From assembly GCA_947463385.1 (NCBI GenBank), contig CANHSL010000012.1, positions 1 to 43,019 of the forward strand: DNA of 43,019 nt, given 5' to 3'. Every line of letters starts with the position of its first letter. Position 1 is the stretch's first letter. The translations under genes were made by a program, and so were the position numbers. The notes under the pieces were generated by a model that saw only the letters and a list, made by a program, of their open reading frames with translations, did not search any database and was not told the origin of the DNA. This DNA comes from Flavobacteriales bacterium. Lineage in GTDB: Bacteria; Bacteroidota; Bacteroidia; Flavobacteriales_D; Crocinitomicaceae. This document shows positions 26,737 to 35,158 of the stretch, in pieces.

Positions 26737-28670
26737 AAAATCTCTTATGCTATGGCTTTCTCTTTCTTTCGTTGAGTCTCAATGCGCAATCTTCTGGTAA
26801 TCCTATGCCGAATCCATTTAACCTAGACACGAATCTCCCAGTTAAAGAGGTAAGGGTTTATGGAAAAGGCATTGCAAGCAATTATAATGATCGTACGTCA
26901 AGCATACAGTTACTCAACATGGTGCAGAATCGCGACTTACCGATACGTTCTGTGAACGAAGCCTTGTCTTTTGTTCCTGGCTTAGACCTCAGACAACGTG
27001 GAGTACAAGGCATTCAAGGTGATTTGAGCATCCGTGGGGGCGGATTTGATCAGAATTTAATTTTGATCAATGGCTTTAAATTAGTTGATCCGCAAACAGG
27101 ACATCACGCCCTGAATCTTCCAGTGCTTTTAACCAATGTTTCTAGTATTGAAATTTTCAAAGGCTCGGGAACTCGAGTTTTTGGTCAGAACGCCATGACG
27201 GGTGCAGTGAATTTTGTGACTTCACCGAATGCAAAGCATGGAATAAATGCCCAAGGATTTGGCGCAAGTTTTGGCGGTATAGGAACCCAATTTACAGTGA
27301 GCGCTCCCTTGAAATCGCTAAGACAGTCGTTCTCTGGAGGGCTAGATAAAAGCAATGGCTATTGGTATAATTCGGATTTTTTAAATCAACAGTTTTTTTA
27401 TGATGCCGTATTGCCTCTTGGTAAGGTACATGAGATAAAAGCAATTGCGGGATATACCGACCGCGCCTTTGGTGCCAATGGATATTACACCAATTTCTTT
27501 CCCGATCAATGGGAGTCTACGCAAATGGCGATTACCGGTGTTTCTCATCAATTAAAGATGACCAAGTTAACCCTATTAACAAAAGCTTCCATTCGAACGC
27601 ATCGGGATGAATTTAGGTTGAAACGCTTTGATCCGTCGTTTTACACGAATAAACACTGGTCGGAGGTATTGACCTTGGAAGAAACTGCACAATATAAATC
27701 GTCATTGGGGGTCACAGGAGCGGGCGCTGAATACCGTGCAGAGTCGTTAGAAAGTTCGAATCTTGGGTCACGTGAACGTACCTATATTTCTGGGTTTTTA
27801 GATCATAAGGTATCCTTATTTGGCGAAAAACTCATCCTTATTGCCAATGCACATTATTTCAATTTATCCATGAACAACCAAGTCTATCAAAAGATATTAC
27901 CTGGGTTTGAATGTGCATTTAATCCAGTTTCTTTTCGTCGATTTATCCCCGTCAAGATCTATGCGAATATAGGTCAGAGCTACCGTGCGCCAACCTATAC
28001 GGATTTGTTTTATCAAGATTATTCCAACGTAGGGAATCCCGATTTACAGCCTGAATATGCTACGAATGCAGAACTTGGCATGGTGTGGAATTTAGCATGG
28101 GGGTCGGCGGTTTCTGGAAGTGCCGATATGTTTAAATCGAAATTGAGAATCGAAGCCTCTGTTTATCGTCGGAATACTACAAATATGATTGATTGGGTTA
28201 GAAGTACTACGAGTACTCCGAATCCGTGGACCCCAGTTAATTTGGCCAATGTGATATTTACCGGGTTTGAAAGCAGCATTAACTATCGTTGGAATGGCAA
28301 TGGAAGCATTATGATTCGTGAATTATCGCTGGGCTATAACTACATCGATGCTTCGCATCAGTTTATCGATATCGTTCAAGATACGGAATCCAGGTACGCG
28401 TTTTCGGGCTTGCGGAATCAGTTAATTGCAAAGCTAACGATGAACCTGACTCATTGGGTTTATGCTTCCGTGGCGTATCGAGGGGTGGACCGTGTCGGAG
28501 GCAATGCCTATTCCTTGGTGGATGCGAAACTTACAGTCAATCCAACGCGTAATTTTTCCGTTTTTCTAGAGGGGAACAACCTTTTTAATACGGATTACAT
28601 CGAAGCAGGGTATGTGCAAATGCCGGGACGTTGGTTCAAGGTAGGTGTGCAAGTGAAGTTTTATGAATAG
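26733..28670 (+). CDS. TonB-dependent outer membrane receptor
   Basis: A 645-residue receptor with a signal peptide (LLCYGFLFLSLSLNAQ). A plug domain follows at ~40-165 (LSFVPGLDLRQRG, LSIRGGGFDQNLILINGFKL, SIEIFKGSGTRVFGQNAMTGAVN), then a 22-strand-type barrel ending in RWFKVGVQVKFYE with a terminal aromatic region. It has no N-terminal carboxypeptidase-like domain and no SusD partner beside it, so it resembles the BtuB/siderophore class more than SusC. The ligand is unknown. Its place as last gene after two glycan hydrolases suggests an oligosaccharide or glycopeptide, but a cofactor or metal chelate is equally possible. Its 3' end overlaps the convergent deacetylase gene by 10 bp, with no terminator between. 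Confidence 0.93.
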   Translation: MKNLLCYGFLFLSLSLNAQSSGNPMPNPFNLDTNLPVKEVRVYGKGIASNYNDRTSSIQLLNMVQNRDLPIRSVNEALSFVPGLDLRQRGVQGIQGDLSIRGGGFDQNLILINGFKLVDPQTGHHALNLPVLLTNVSSIEIFKGSGTRVFGQNAMTGAVNFVTSPNAKHGINAQGFGASFGGIGTQFTVSAPLKSLRQSFSGGLDKSNGYWYNSDFLNQQFFYDAVLPLGKVHEIKAIAGYTDRAFGANGYYTNFFPDQWESTQMAITGVSHQLKMTKLTLLTKASIRTHRDEFRLKRFDPSFYTNKHWSEVLTLEETAQYKSSLGVTGAGAEYRAESLESSNLGSRERTYISGFLDHKVSLFGEKLILIANAHYFNLSMNNQVYQKILPGFECAFNPVSFRRFIPVKIYANIGQSYRAPTYTDLFYQDYSNVGNPDLQPEYATNAELGMVWNLAWGSAVSGSADMFKSKLRIEASVYRRNTTNMIDWVRSTTSTPNPWTPVNLANVIFTGFESSINYRWNGNGSIMIRELSLGYNYIDASHQFIDIVQDTESRYAFSGLRNQLIAKLTMNLTHWVYASVAYRGVDRVGGNAYSLVDAKLTVNPTRNFSVFLEGNNLFNTDYIEAGYVQMPGRWFKVGVQVKFYE

Positions 28671-29926
28671 GAAATACTCTCCTCAAACACCAGTTCCCAG
28701 CCGGCCCAGTGCTGCTTAAATCCCAGGGTTTCGTTGTGCCAAATAAAGCTGAACGTACCGCCGAATTCTTTAACGACTCGTTTTAGTTCACGGACTTCCT
28801 GAATCGCTTGTTCAGGACATAGTTTTAGGTATTCATTCAAGGTTCCATCCATATAGCAAAAAGGTTGAAACATGAGTCCCGTGATTTCATTGGTTCGCAA
28901 ATCAAACCATGCCGTTTTGCGTGCTGTCCCCATTCGGAATCCCGTCGTTTCGGCATAGCCCATCGAATAATCTTCCTTAATGCGCTGTTCTACAAGTAGT
29001 GTGTATGTTTCAGGAATTCGTACCCTTAGGAAATGTTGTCTACTGAAAGTTACCGGTTTCTCAAGCACCGCGGATAAGCGACTAATTTCAAGTGCAAGGG
29101 GCTTCGCGCTGGTATATGAGTCATAACCCGGATGAATCCCGATTTCACAACGTGTAGCGATGTCCTTAATGATTTCGCGTTGTTTGGTGTTGTTGAATGC
29201 CAAGTTCTTATTGTAGGACCCATAATCTGCCATTAACCAAAAGCATCGGGTATCGGGATAGTTTACCGTGAGCGCTTTTATGCGGTCAAAGGTATCAAAG
29301 GGGTCTTTTCGCGTATTGCTTAACACCTGAAAACGCTCCTTGACACGCGCAATCTTTCCTTTCGATACATCACGGATTGTTCCAGCCATGTTTCGCAGCA
29401 GGCCTTTTTCTCTATACGCAAAGGTAGAATCAATGTCGAAGGTAGGTTGAATCTTGAATTCAACGTTTGGAGTCAAAGGGATTCCGATAAATGTTAACAG
29501 GCTTATTGCCCAACGGTCACAAATGGGTTCATTCAACCATCCGTATACCGATTGCATACTGCATACGGCAGGAAATCGGTCATGTGCGTCTCGTTCGCTT
29601 ACCCAGTATTCCTCATATCGAGATAATACAAAGAAAATTGACGCTAAGAGGTCCGGGATTTGATTGAACGACATGATTTCAAGGTCTTCGAAACACACCT
29701 TATCCAAGGCAATGGCGTCGATGCCTTCTTCAAACAATAAGTTACACGGAGTAACCGTCGGAATTCCTTCAAAAGACCGATTAGAGTAATTGAATTTCCT
29801 TGCATTAGCCGCGGTAAAATACGTAATGTCTGTGGTTAATTCGTAGTTAAAACCACGTGCATTAAATATGAAATCTAAGGTATACCTTAGTCTGTTCGTT
29901 ACTTGTTCAACAAATATGAGTATCAT
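28661..29926 (-). CDS. Polysaccharide deacetylase-like protein
   Basis: A 421-residue protein with an N-terminal domain of the type found ahead of some Bacteroidota polysaccharide deacetylases (IFVEQVTNRLRYTLDFIF, GFNYELTTDITYF, FFVLSRYEEYW, DRFPA). The C-terminal part has deacetylase-like features: FDIDSTFAY with the metal-site Asp pair, GIHPGYDSY as the His-containing second motif, FWLMADYGSYN, and SFIWHNETLGF near the end. Such enzymes remove acetyl groups from GlcNAc-type sugars. No signal peptide or membrane helix is evident. It is the last gene after wecB (4-bp overlap) and radC, which suggests a link with amino-sugar polysaccharide synthesis. Its 3' end meets the receptor gene. Confidence 0.75.
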   Translation of the reverse strand: MILIFVEQVTNRLRYTLDFIFNARGFNYELTTDITYFTAANARKFNYSNRSFEGIPTVTPCNLLFEEGIDAIALDKVCFEDLEIMSFNQIPDLLASIFFVLSRYEEYWVSERDAHDRFPAVCSMQSVYGWLNEPICDRWAISLLTFIGIPLTPNVEFKIQPTFDIDSTFAYREKGLLRNMAGTIRDVSKGKIARVKERFQVLSNTRKDPFDTFDRIKALTVNYPDTRCFWLMADYGSYNKNLAFNNTKQREIIKDIATRCEIGIHPGYDSYTSAKPLALEISRLSAVLEKPVTFSRQHFLRVRIPETYTLLVEQRIKEDYSMGYAETTGFRMGTARKTAWFDLRTNEITGLMFQPFCYMDGTLNEYLKLCPEQAIQEVRELKRVVKEFGGTFSFIWHNETLGFKQHWAGWELVFEESISYS

Positions 29927-31065
29927 AGGTGTTCAATCATCAACCGACAAATTTCTTCGGAAGCATGTCCGTCGCCAAAAAACGGGGGATAGGTGAAATC
30001 TTTTTTATTGGTTAATTGATGGTAGGCCTCGATGAGTTTCGCTTCGCTAGAACCCACGAGTAGGGCGTTTCCATTTTCAACAATTTCTACCCATTCGGTT
30101 TGTTCCCGAAGAATGATGCACGGTTTTTTAAAGAAAAAGGCTTCTTTTTGTACGCCTCCACTGTCGGTTATTACCAGGCTGCAGTTGCTTTCTAGTGAAA
30201 TCATATCTAGGAATCCTGCCGGATCAATCACTTGAATGCTCGTGTTTCCTTGTAATTCTTCTGCTACGGCGGGCTCCAACAGTTCGGTCATTTTCTTACG
30301 CGTTCTTGGATGCAAGGGCAACACAATGGCCTGATTTGAAACCCGTTGAATTTGCAATAAGCCACGAATAATTTGGTTCAAATGTTCGGGCTTGTCCGTG
30401 TTAGAATCTCGGTGAATGGTGCAAAGGATAAATCCTCCGGGCGTAAGTTGAAGCGTTTCAACCAAGCCTTGTTTTTCATTTGCAATGCTCGAAAAGAACA
30501 TGCTGTTATCAAACATAATGTCACCCGTTTTGAAAACCAGCGGATAATCAATGGATGCCTTCGCATGAGTTGACGTGCTAAATCCTTCTTTTACTAAATT
30601 AGCTATTCCTTGATTTGTAGGAGAAAAGAGTAGGGTGGAACAATGATCACACGTTATACGGTTAATTTCTTCGGGCATCGCTTTGTTATATGACCTCAAT
30701 CCAGCTTCGATATGTACGACAGGAATGTGGATTTTCGAAGCGGCAAGGGCTCCGGCGAGTGTAGAATTCGTATCGCCGTAAACAAGTAGCGCATCGGGCT
30801 TCTCGTTTAGTAAGATGGATTCAATGCCTTCCATCATTCTAGCGGTTTGAACCCCATGGTTTCCGCTTCCTACGGAAAGGTTGTAATTGGCTGTAGGAAT
30901 GCCCATTTCGGTAAAGAAAATGGCAGACATGTTGTCATCATAATGTTGACCAGTATGGACAATAAGCTCTGTGATTTGGTCTTTGAAATGCGTGTGAATT
31001 GCCCGGCTAATGGCCGCGGCTTTTATAATTTGTGGACGAGCTCCAATAATTGTAACGATTTTCAT
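29923..31065 (-). CDS. wecB: UDP-N-acetylglucosamine 2-epimerase (non-hydrolysing)
   Basis: A 380-residue GT-B-fold epimerase that makes UDP-N-acetylmannosamine from UDP-GlcNAc for surface polysaccharides. Conserved sites are visible: GARPQIIKAAAISR at the start, VYGDTNSTLAGALAA (Asp), VVHIEAGLRSYNKAMPEEINR with both catalytic glutamates, CTIHRDSN with the His, and VITDSGGVQKEAFF near the C-terminus. The length is typical. RadC ends 4 bp into it and the deacetylase-like gene overlaps it by 4 bp. No UDP-ManNAc dehydrogenase or glycosyltransferase is in this window, so the final polymer is unknown. Confidence 0.93.
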   Translation of the reverse strand: MKIVTIIGARPQIIKAAAISRAIHTHFKDQITELIVHTGQHYDDNMSAIFFTEMGIPTANYNLSVGSGNHGVQTARMMEGIESILLNEKPDALLVYGDTNSTLAGALAASKIHIPVVHIEAGLRSYNKAMPEEINRITCDHCSTLLFSPTNQGIANLVKEGFSTSTHAKASIDYPLVFKTGDIMFDNSMFFSSIANEKQGLVETLQLTPGGFILCTIHRDSNTDKPEHLNQIIRGLLQIQRVSNQAIVLPLHPRTRKKMTELLEPAVAEELQGNTSIQVIDPAGFLDMISLESNCSLVITDSGGVQKEAFFFKKPCIILREQTEWVEIVENGNALLVGSSEAKLIEAYHQLTNKKDFTYPPFFGDGHASEEICRLMIEHL

Positions 31066-31748
31066 TCCTGATCTAATAAGCCTTCATCGGCGAAGCTAAA
31101 GTAGCCAAAATCGCTGTAAATGATGTGGTCTAGAATAGGTAAATCAATGAATTTTCCGAATTTTCGATAGTTCATCGTAAGTCGAATGTCTTGTTCACTG
31201 GGCTTGGGATTGCCGCTTGGGTGGTTGTGACAAATAATTATTGCGGTAGCTTTATACTCAAAGGCTAATTTGAATAAGATTCTTCCGTCGGCAACCGTTC
31301 CGGTAATTCCTCCGCGCGAAAGCCGATGTGCGTGTAATATTTCATTGTTATTATTGAGTAAGAGAATCAAAAACTCTTCATGTGTAAGCAGAGAAAAGGT
31401 GCGTTTTGCAAATCGATATACATCTCGAGAATTACGGATGATTTTTCCTTGCATGGGGTAATGTGCTGAAAATCGCCTTCCCAATTCAAATGCAGCCAGC
31501 AGGGTAGATGCTTTTGCAGGTCCTATGCCTTGAAATCGAGTCAGGTTATCTTGAGTAGCGCCAAAAAGGCGGCTCAAATCATTCTTGGAATACACCAGAA
31601 TTTCTTGTGCAAGTTCCTTCGCATTTTTTTGATGTGATCCTTTTCCAAGGAGTAATGCAATTAGTTCTGAGTCTGTCAAGTTTCGAACACCGTGAGCAAT
31701 AAGTTTGTTTCTTGGTTGATCGGAGGTGGGTAGTTGTAGTATGCGCAT
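31062..31748 (-). CDS. radC: RadC family JAB/MPN-domain protein
   Basis: A 228-residue protein of the RadC family. The N-terminal helix-hairpin-helix-like part (LTDSELIALLLGKGS, FQGIGPAKASTLLAAFELGRR) is followed by a JAMM metalloprotease-like domain with the motif HNHPSGNPKPSEQD. The name comes from an old DNA-repair link that has been withdrawn; the real function is unclear. Its ATG at 31748 directly touches the T-run of the terminator after gcvT, so it has almost no leader of its own. The homology begins at once (QLPTSDQPRNKLIAHG), which leaves no room for a later start. It overlaps wecB by 4 bp. Confidence 0.92.
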   Translation of the reverse strand: MRILQLPTSDQPRNKLIAHGVRNLTDSELIALLLGKGSHQKNAKELAQEILVYSKNDLSRLFGATQDNLTRFQGIGPAKASTLLAAFELGRRFSAHYPMQGKIIRNSRDVYRFAKRTFSLLTHEEFLILLLNNNNEILHAHRLSRGGITGTVADGRILFKLAFEYKATAIIICHNHPSGNPKPSEQDIRLTMNYRKFGKFIDLPILDHIIYSDFGYFSFADEGLLDQE

Positions 31749-31775
31749 AAAAAAAGCAGCGTGGATAACGCTGCT
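31749..31775 (-). terminator. Intrinsic terminator after gcvT
   Basis: On the minus strand AGCAGCGT-TATCC-ACGCTGCT forms a perfect 8-bp stem with a 5-nt loop, followed by seven T. It lies 25 bp past the gcvT stop, and its T-run ends at the radC start codon. Confidence 0.88.
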
Positions 31776-31799
31776 CTTTAAACTTTCGTATGTAATGAA

Positions 31800-32882
31800 C
31801 TATTTTTTGTAAAATGGAAGCTTAACTACTTTAGCCAAAACGCCTTTTTCTCTAATTTCAACGTAGATTTCCGAATCTAAACCAGCATGAGCAAGCTCCA
31901 CGTATCCTAATCCAATAGCAATTTTCATTGAAGGAGACATGGTGCCTGAAGTTACTTTTCCGATCACGTTGTTTTGTGCATCAAGAATTCGATAGTCATG
32001 TCGAGGGATTCCTCGTTCAATCATTTCAAAGGCTACTAATTTACGAGAAACTCCTTGTTCTTTTTGAGCTTTAAGTGTTTCCGCATCCACAAAGTCTTTG
32101 GTGAATTTAGTAATCCAACCGAGACCAGCCTCAATAGGTGAAGTGGTATCATCGATGTCATTTCCATATAGGCAAAATCCCATTTCTAAGCGAAGCGTAT
32201 CTCTAGCAGCTAAACCAATCGGTTTAATACCATACGATTTTCCCGCTTCGAATACGGCATCCCAAACCGCTACGGCCACTTCGTTTGGAACATAGATCTC
32301 AAAACCTCCTGAGCCCGTGTATCCGGTGGCTGAAATAAAGATGTTCTGTTGTCCAGCGAATGTTCCCTTGGTAAAGGTATAGTATCCCATCTCGGATAAG
32401 TTTACCTCTGTTAAGGATTGCATCGCTTCTGCAGCTTTTGGACCTTGAATAGCCAATAACGAATAGGCATCGGAAGCATTCTCCATCTCAACGCCATCGG
32501 TGTTGTGTGAGGAAATCCAGTTCCAATCTTTTTCAATGTTTGATGCATTTACAACCAATAAGTATTCCTCTTGACTAATTCTGTAAATAATCAAATCATC
32601 TACAATACCGCCTTTACCATTTGGCATACAGCTGTATTGGGCCTTACCATCAAAAAGTACCGAAGCATCATTGGTTGTAACGCGTTGAATTAAATCCAAG
32701 GCTTTTGGTCCTCTAAGGAAAAATTCTCCCATGTGCGACACGTCAAACACACCAACGCCTGTTCGAACGGTTTCATGTTCAGCATTTACCCCTTCATATT
32801 GAACAGGCATGTTATATCCTGCAAAGGGAACCATTTTTGCATTCGCATCCAGGTGTTTTTGAAGTAGGGCGGTGTTTTTCAT
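31800..32882 (-). CDS. gcvT: Aminomethyltransferase (glycine cleavage T protein)
   Basis: A 360-residue T protein of the glycine cleavage system, which moves the methylene group from the H-protein-bound intermediate to tetrahydrofolate and releases ammonia. Recognisable segments are [80 protein letters not shown] and [11 protein letters not shown]. Length and ends are standard. The ATG is 2 bp after the efp stop, so the two form one transcript closed by the terminator at 31749-31775. The H and P proteins are not in the window. Confidence 0.97.
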   Translation of the reverse strand: MKNTALLQKHLDANAKMVPFAGYNMPVQYEGVNAEHETVRTGVGVFDVSHMGEFFLRGPKALDLIQRVTTNDASVLFDGKAQYSCMPNGKGGIVDDLIIYRISQEEYLLVVNASNIEKDWNWISSHNTDGVEMENASDAYSLLAIQGPKAAEAMQSLTEVNLSEMGYYTFTKGTFAGQQNIFISATGYTGSGGFEIYVPNEVAVAVWDAVFEAGKSYGIKPIGLAARDTLRLEMGFCLYGNDIDDTTSPIEAGLGWITKFTKDFVDAETLKAQKEQGVSRKLVAFEMIERGIPRHDYRILDAQNNVIGKVTSGTMSPSMKIAIGLGYVELAHAGLDSEIYVEIREKGVLAKVVKLPFYKK

Positions 32883-32884
32883 GT

Positions 32885-33451
32885 TTATCCTTTAACGCGT
32901 TCTACATAAACGCCAGTTCGTGTATCAATTTTAATCGTTTCTCCATTATCAATGAACAGGGGAACCTTCACTTCAGCACCTGTTGCAATGGTAGCAGGTT
33001 TCATGGAATTCGTTGCGGTATCTCCTTTAACACCAGGTTCTGTATAGGTAACTTCTGAAATGATATACATCGGAAGATCAACCACGAGAGGAGCTTCTTC
33101 TTCGGCGTGAAAAAGAATGTTAACTACCATTCCTTCTTGAAGGAAAAGTGGCTTTTCAATCATTTTAGCAGGAATATTTACTTGTTCGAACGATTCATTA
33201 TTCATGAAAACATAATCTGTACCTTCTTGATACAGGTATTGGTGCTCGCGGTTTTCGATTCGAACCGGTTCGATTTTATGTCCCGCAGAAAAGGTATGGT
33301 CTAACACCTTTCCAGATTCGATTTGACGCATTTTAGTGCGCACGAATGCAGGACCTTTTCCTGGTTTAACATGTTGAAATTCAATGATTTGAAATAGTTT
33401 TTCATTGTGCTTGATACACAATCCGTTACGAATGTCTGAGGTATTTGCCAT
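32885..33451 (-). CDS. efp: Translation elongation factor P
   Basis: A 188-residue factor that rescues ribosomes stalled at proline runs. The loop that reaches the peptidyl-transferase centre reads [10 protein letters not shown], with Lys32 at the position modified in many bacteria. The three OB-like domains end with [26 protein letters not shown]. The start is supported by a good Shine-Dalgarno sequence (AGGAGA, 5 bases from the ATG), which is uncommon in this window, and by a well-formed promoter upstream. It leads a two-gene unit with gcvT. No lysine-modifying enzyme gene is nearby. Confidence 0.97.
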   Translation of the reverse strand: MANTSDIRNGLCIKHNEKLFQIIEFQHVKPGKGPAFVRTKMRQIESGKVLDHTFSAGHKIEPVRIENREHQYLYQEGTDYVFMNNESFEQVNIPAKMIEKPLFLQEGMVVNILFHAEEEAPLVVDLPMYIISEVTYTEPGVKGDTATNSMKPATIATGAEVKVPLFIDNGETIKIDTRTGVYVERVKG

Positions 33452-33473
33452 AGTTTCTCCTTAATAATGGAGG

Positions 33474-33503
33474 CAAAGATAGTTAAATCACCTGTTATTC
33501 AAA
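33474..33503 (-). promoter_or_regulatory. Promoter of efp-gcvT, both elements present
   Basis: On the minus strand TTTG (33503-33500) is followed by 18 bp and then TATCTTTG (33481-33474), matching the Bacteroidota TTTG...TAnnTTTG pattern. The -7 box ends 22 bp before the efp ATG. This is the most complete promoter I found in the window. Confidence 0.6.
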
Positions 33504-33579
33504 GGATGAACTAATAGAAGTTCGTGCTTAATAAATGTTTGTATTGTTCGTCGATTAAACATATTAAACCATATGTCAC

Positions 33580-33915
33580 CTATTGGGAGGTGATTTTATA
33601 TTCAATAATCTCTCTTATTAATTCTTTTGGTAGGGGTTGGTTAATTGGAAATTGAATCGTTCCTTTAGAATGTTTGTAGTTATTTAATTTTTCCTTAAAA
33701 TGTTCGATAGGTTTTGCTGTAGGGTAAAACCCTACATGAGATTTATAGCCTGCAAAATAGACCACGGGTTTATTGTTTTGTTTTAAGCAAGGCATATTAT
33801 AACTGATTTGTTCATCAGCATCTGGAATCAACTGTTTTAAATAGAAATACAAATTTTCTAGTTGAACTTTTGTCTCTCCTTTGAATTGGATTATGTAAGA
33901 ATTTATTGTATTCAC
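33580..33915 (-). CDS. DUF1801 (YdhG-like) small protein
   Basis: A 111-residue protein resembling the DUF1801/YdhG fold. The typical segments are a start with YIIQFKGETKVQLENL, then QISYNMPCLKQNNKPVVYFAGYKSHVGFYP, then KGTIQFPINQPLPKELIREII. Related proteins have been proposed as frataxin-like iron chaperones in Bacillus, but most members have no proven role, so I do not assign one. It is transcribed alone, divergent from the orphan gene at 33959 across a 43-bp AT-rich spacer. It shares that region's low GC, unlike efp and gcvT. Confidence 0.8.
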   Translation of the reverse strand: MNTINSYIIQFKGETKVQLENLYFYLKQLIPDADEQISYNMPCLKQNNKPVVYFAGYKSHVGFYPTAKPIEHFKEKLNNYKHSKGTIQFPINQPLPKELIREIIEYKITSQ

Positions 33916-33940
33916 ATTTCAAAATATATATATATTTATA

Positions 33941-33948
33941 CAAATTTA
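33941..33948 (-). promoter_or_regulatory. Candidate -7 box for the DUF1801 gene
   Basis: Minus-strand TAAATTTG matches TAnnTTTG, 25 bp before the ATG at 33915. On the other strand TATATTTA (33931-33938) is one base from the consensus and could serve the divergent gene at 33959. The spacer is an AT run, so chance matches are likely. Confidence 0.3.
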
Positions 33949-33958
33949 AACTTTTAAT

Positions 33959-35137
33959 ATGACAAATTCAGGTCATTGGTATGACGATACTTCAAAGCAA
34001 CAAACTATAAAGCCGAAACATTATGTTTATGGATTTATTATTTTACTTATTCTTTCCTATTTCTTTTATTTTAAGGAATTATTTTACTACAATAGAATAA
34101 TGAAAAGTGATAATTTGATTGAGTTAAATTCATATTTCGACCGTTACCCTGATGGAAGGTATGTTAATGAGGTTAAGACTAAATTAGAAGAAGTGTCATT
34201 TGGCCAAGTAACAAAGGATAGTTCTGCTTTAGCTATTGAAGCATACTATAAATATTGCCCAAAAGGCAAACATTTGGAAAATGTTGAATTTATTGAGCTA
34301 TACAAATTCCCAACTATTGCAAAGGTTAGAGGTTTTCAAGAAACGTATCCCACGTCAAAGTTTATCAATCAAGTTAATAAAAAGGAACTAGAGATGTGGG
34401 AATTTGAGCTAGCGGTATTTGAGCAAAATGTGATCAATAAGCAACTCAATCCCAATTCCAAAAATGTTAGGTTGTTTCGGGCGCTACTTTCTTACATGAA
34501 AAAATCAAGGAATTATAAGTTTACTATTGTTTTCAAGAGAAACTTAAATTTAAAGGATTTCTCTGATTATTCTCCCGTAGTATTGAACGAAGTGATTAAT
34601 AGCTTCACCTATGGTGAGGATAATTTTGGGATGCCTTATCCCAAGCCATCAAGAAGTAATGTGTTTGATTTAAAATCTAATTTCAGCGATGAAAAAGTTG
34701 AGGACCTTGAAGCTGATGTTTTTAATCAGGTTAAAAGATCTTTTGAGGAGATATTTACCGCCGATTTTTTTGAATTTGAATATGCTTCATCAAACCGATC
34801 ATTGATTAAGACTGGTAAAGAAATATACATCGACATTGATTATCAAATTACAAATGAAATACATCACGGGAATTTGCCAAGTTTATGGACATACACTACC
34901 CAATCTTCGCGAACATATACTAATACTTTCAATGGGTATATCATGGGATTAGAAGCTGATTTTTCATTTAAATTTATTAACCCAGGTACAAATGAGCTTT
35001 TTATCTTTAATGAGAAAGGCTCTCCAGGCGATAATATTTCTGGATTCAATGGGCTAAACCAAGGGTACTCTATAATGATAGGAAATACTTTTGCTGATTT
35101 TATATCAAAAGTTTCAAATCATATAGGATTGTTCTAG
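33959..35137 (+). CDS. Unrecognised membrane-anchored protein with three short repeats
   Basis: I do not recognise this 392-residue protein. One membrane helix lies at residues ~22-38 (YVYGFIILLILSYFFYF), with a polar N-terminus ahead of it, so the rest is probably periplasmic. Three diverged copies of a motif P-x-[GS]-[RK]-[FYH]-[ILV]-[NE]-x-V follow: YPDGRYVNEV (63-72), CPKGKHLENV (100-109) and YPTSKFINQV (130-139). Each is preceded by a helical segment with aromatics, which resembles the YP-x-S/G turns of TPR or BamD-like repeats. The C-terminal half is beta-rich and unknown (KEIYIDIDYQITNEI, then SLWTYTTQSSRTYTNTFNGY). The gene is clearly AT-richer than its neighbours and stands alone on its strand between two minus-strand operons, which may indicate later acquisition. 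Confidence 0.75.
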   Translation: MTNSGHWYDDTSKQQTIKPKHYVYGFIILLILSYFFYFKELFYYNRIMKSDNLIELNSYFDRYPDGRYVNEVKTKLEEVSFGQVTKDSSALAIEAYYKYCPKGKHLENVEFIELYKFPTIAKVRGFQETYPTSKFINQVNKKELEMWEFELAVFEQNVINKQLNPNSKNVRLFRALLSYMKKSRNYKFTIVFKRNLNLKDFSDYSPVVLNEVINSFTYGEDNFGMPYPKPSRSNVFDLKSNFSDEKVEDLEADVFNQVKRSFEEIFTADFFEFEYASSNRSLIKTGKEIYIDIDYQITNEIHHGNLPSLWTYTTQSSRTYTNTFNGYIMGLEADFSFKFINPGTNELFIFNEKGSPGDNISGFNGLNQGYSIMIGNTFADFISKVSNHIGLF

Positions 35138-35158
35138 TTTCTTTCAGTTTTTTCTCGC

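Noticed and set aside
33916-33958. AT-rich spacer considered as an att site or recombination scar beside the orphan gene
   Set aside because: No direct repeat, integrase gene or tRNA is present nearby, and simple AT runs explain the repeats.
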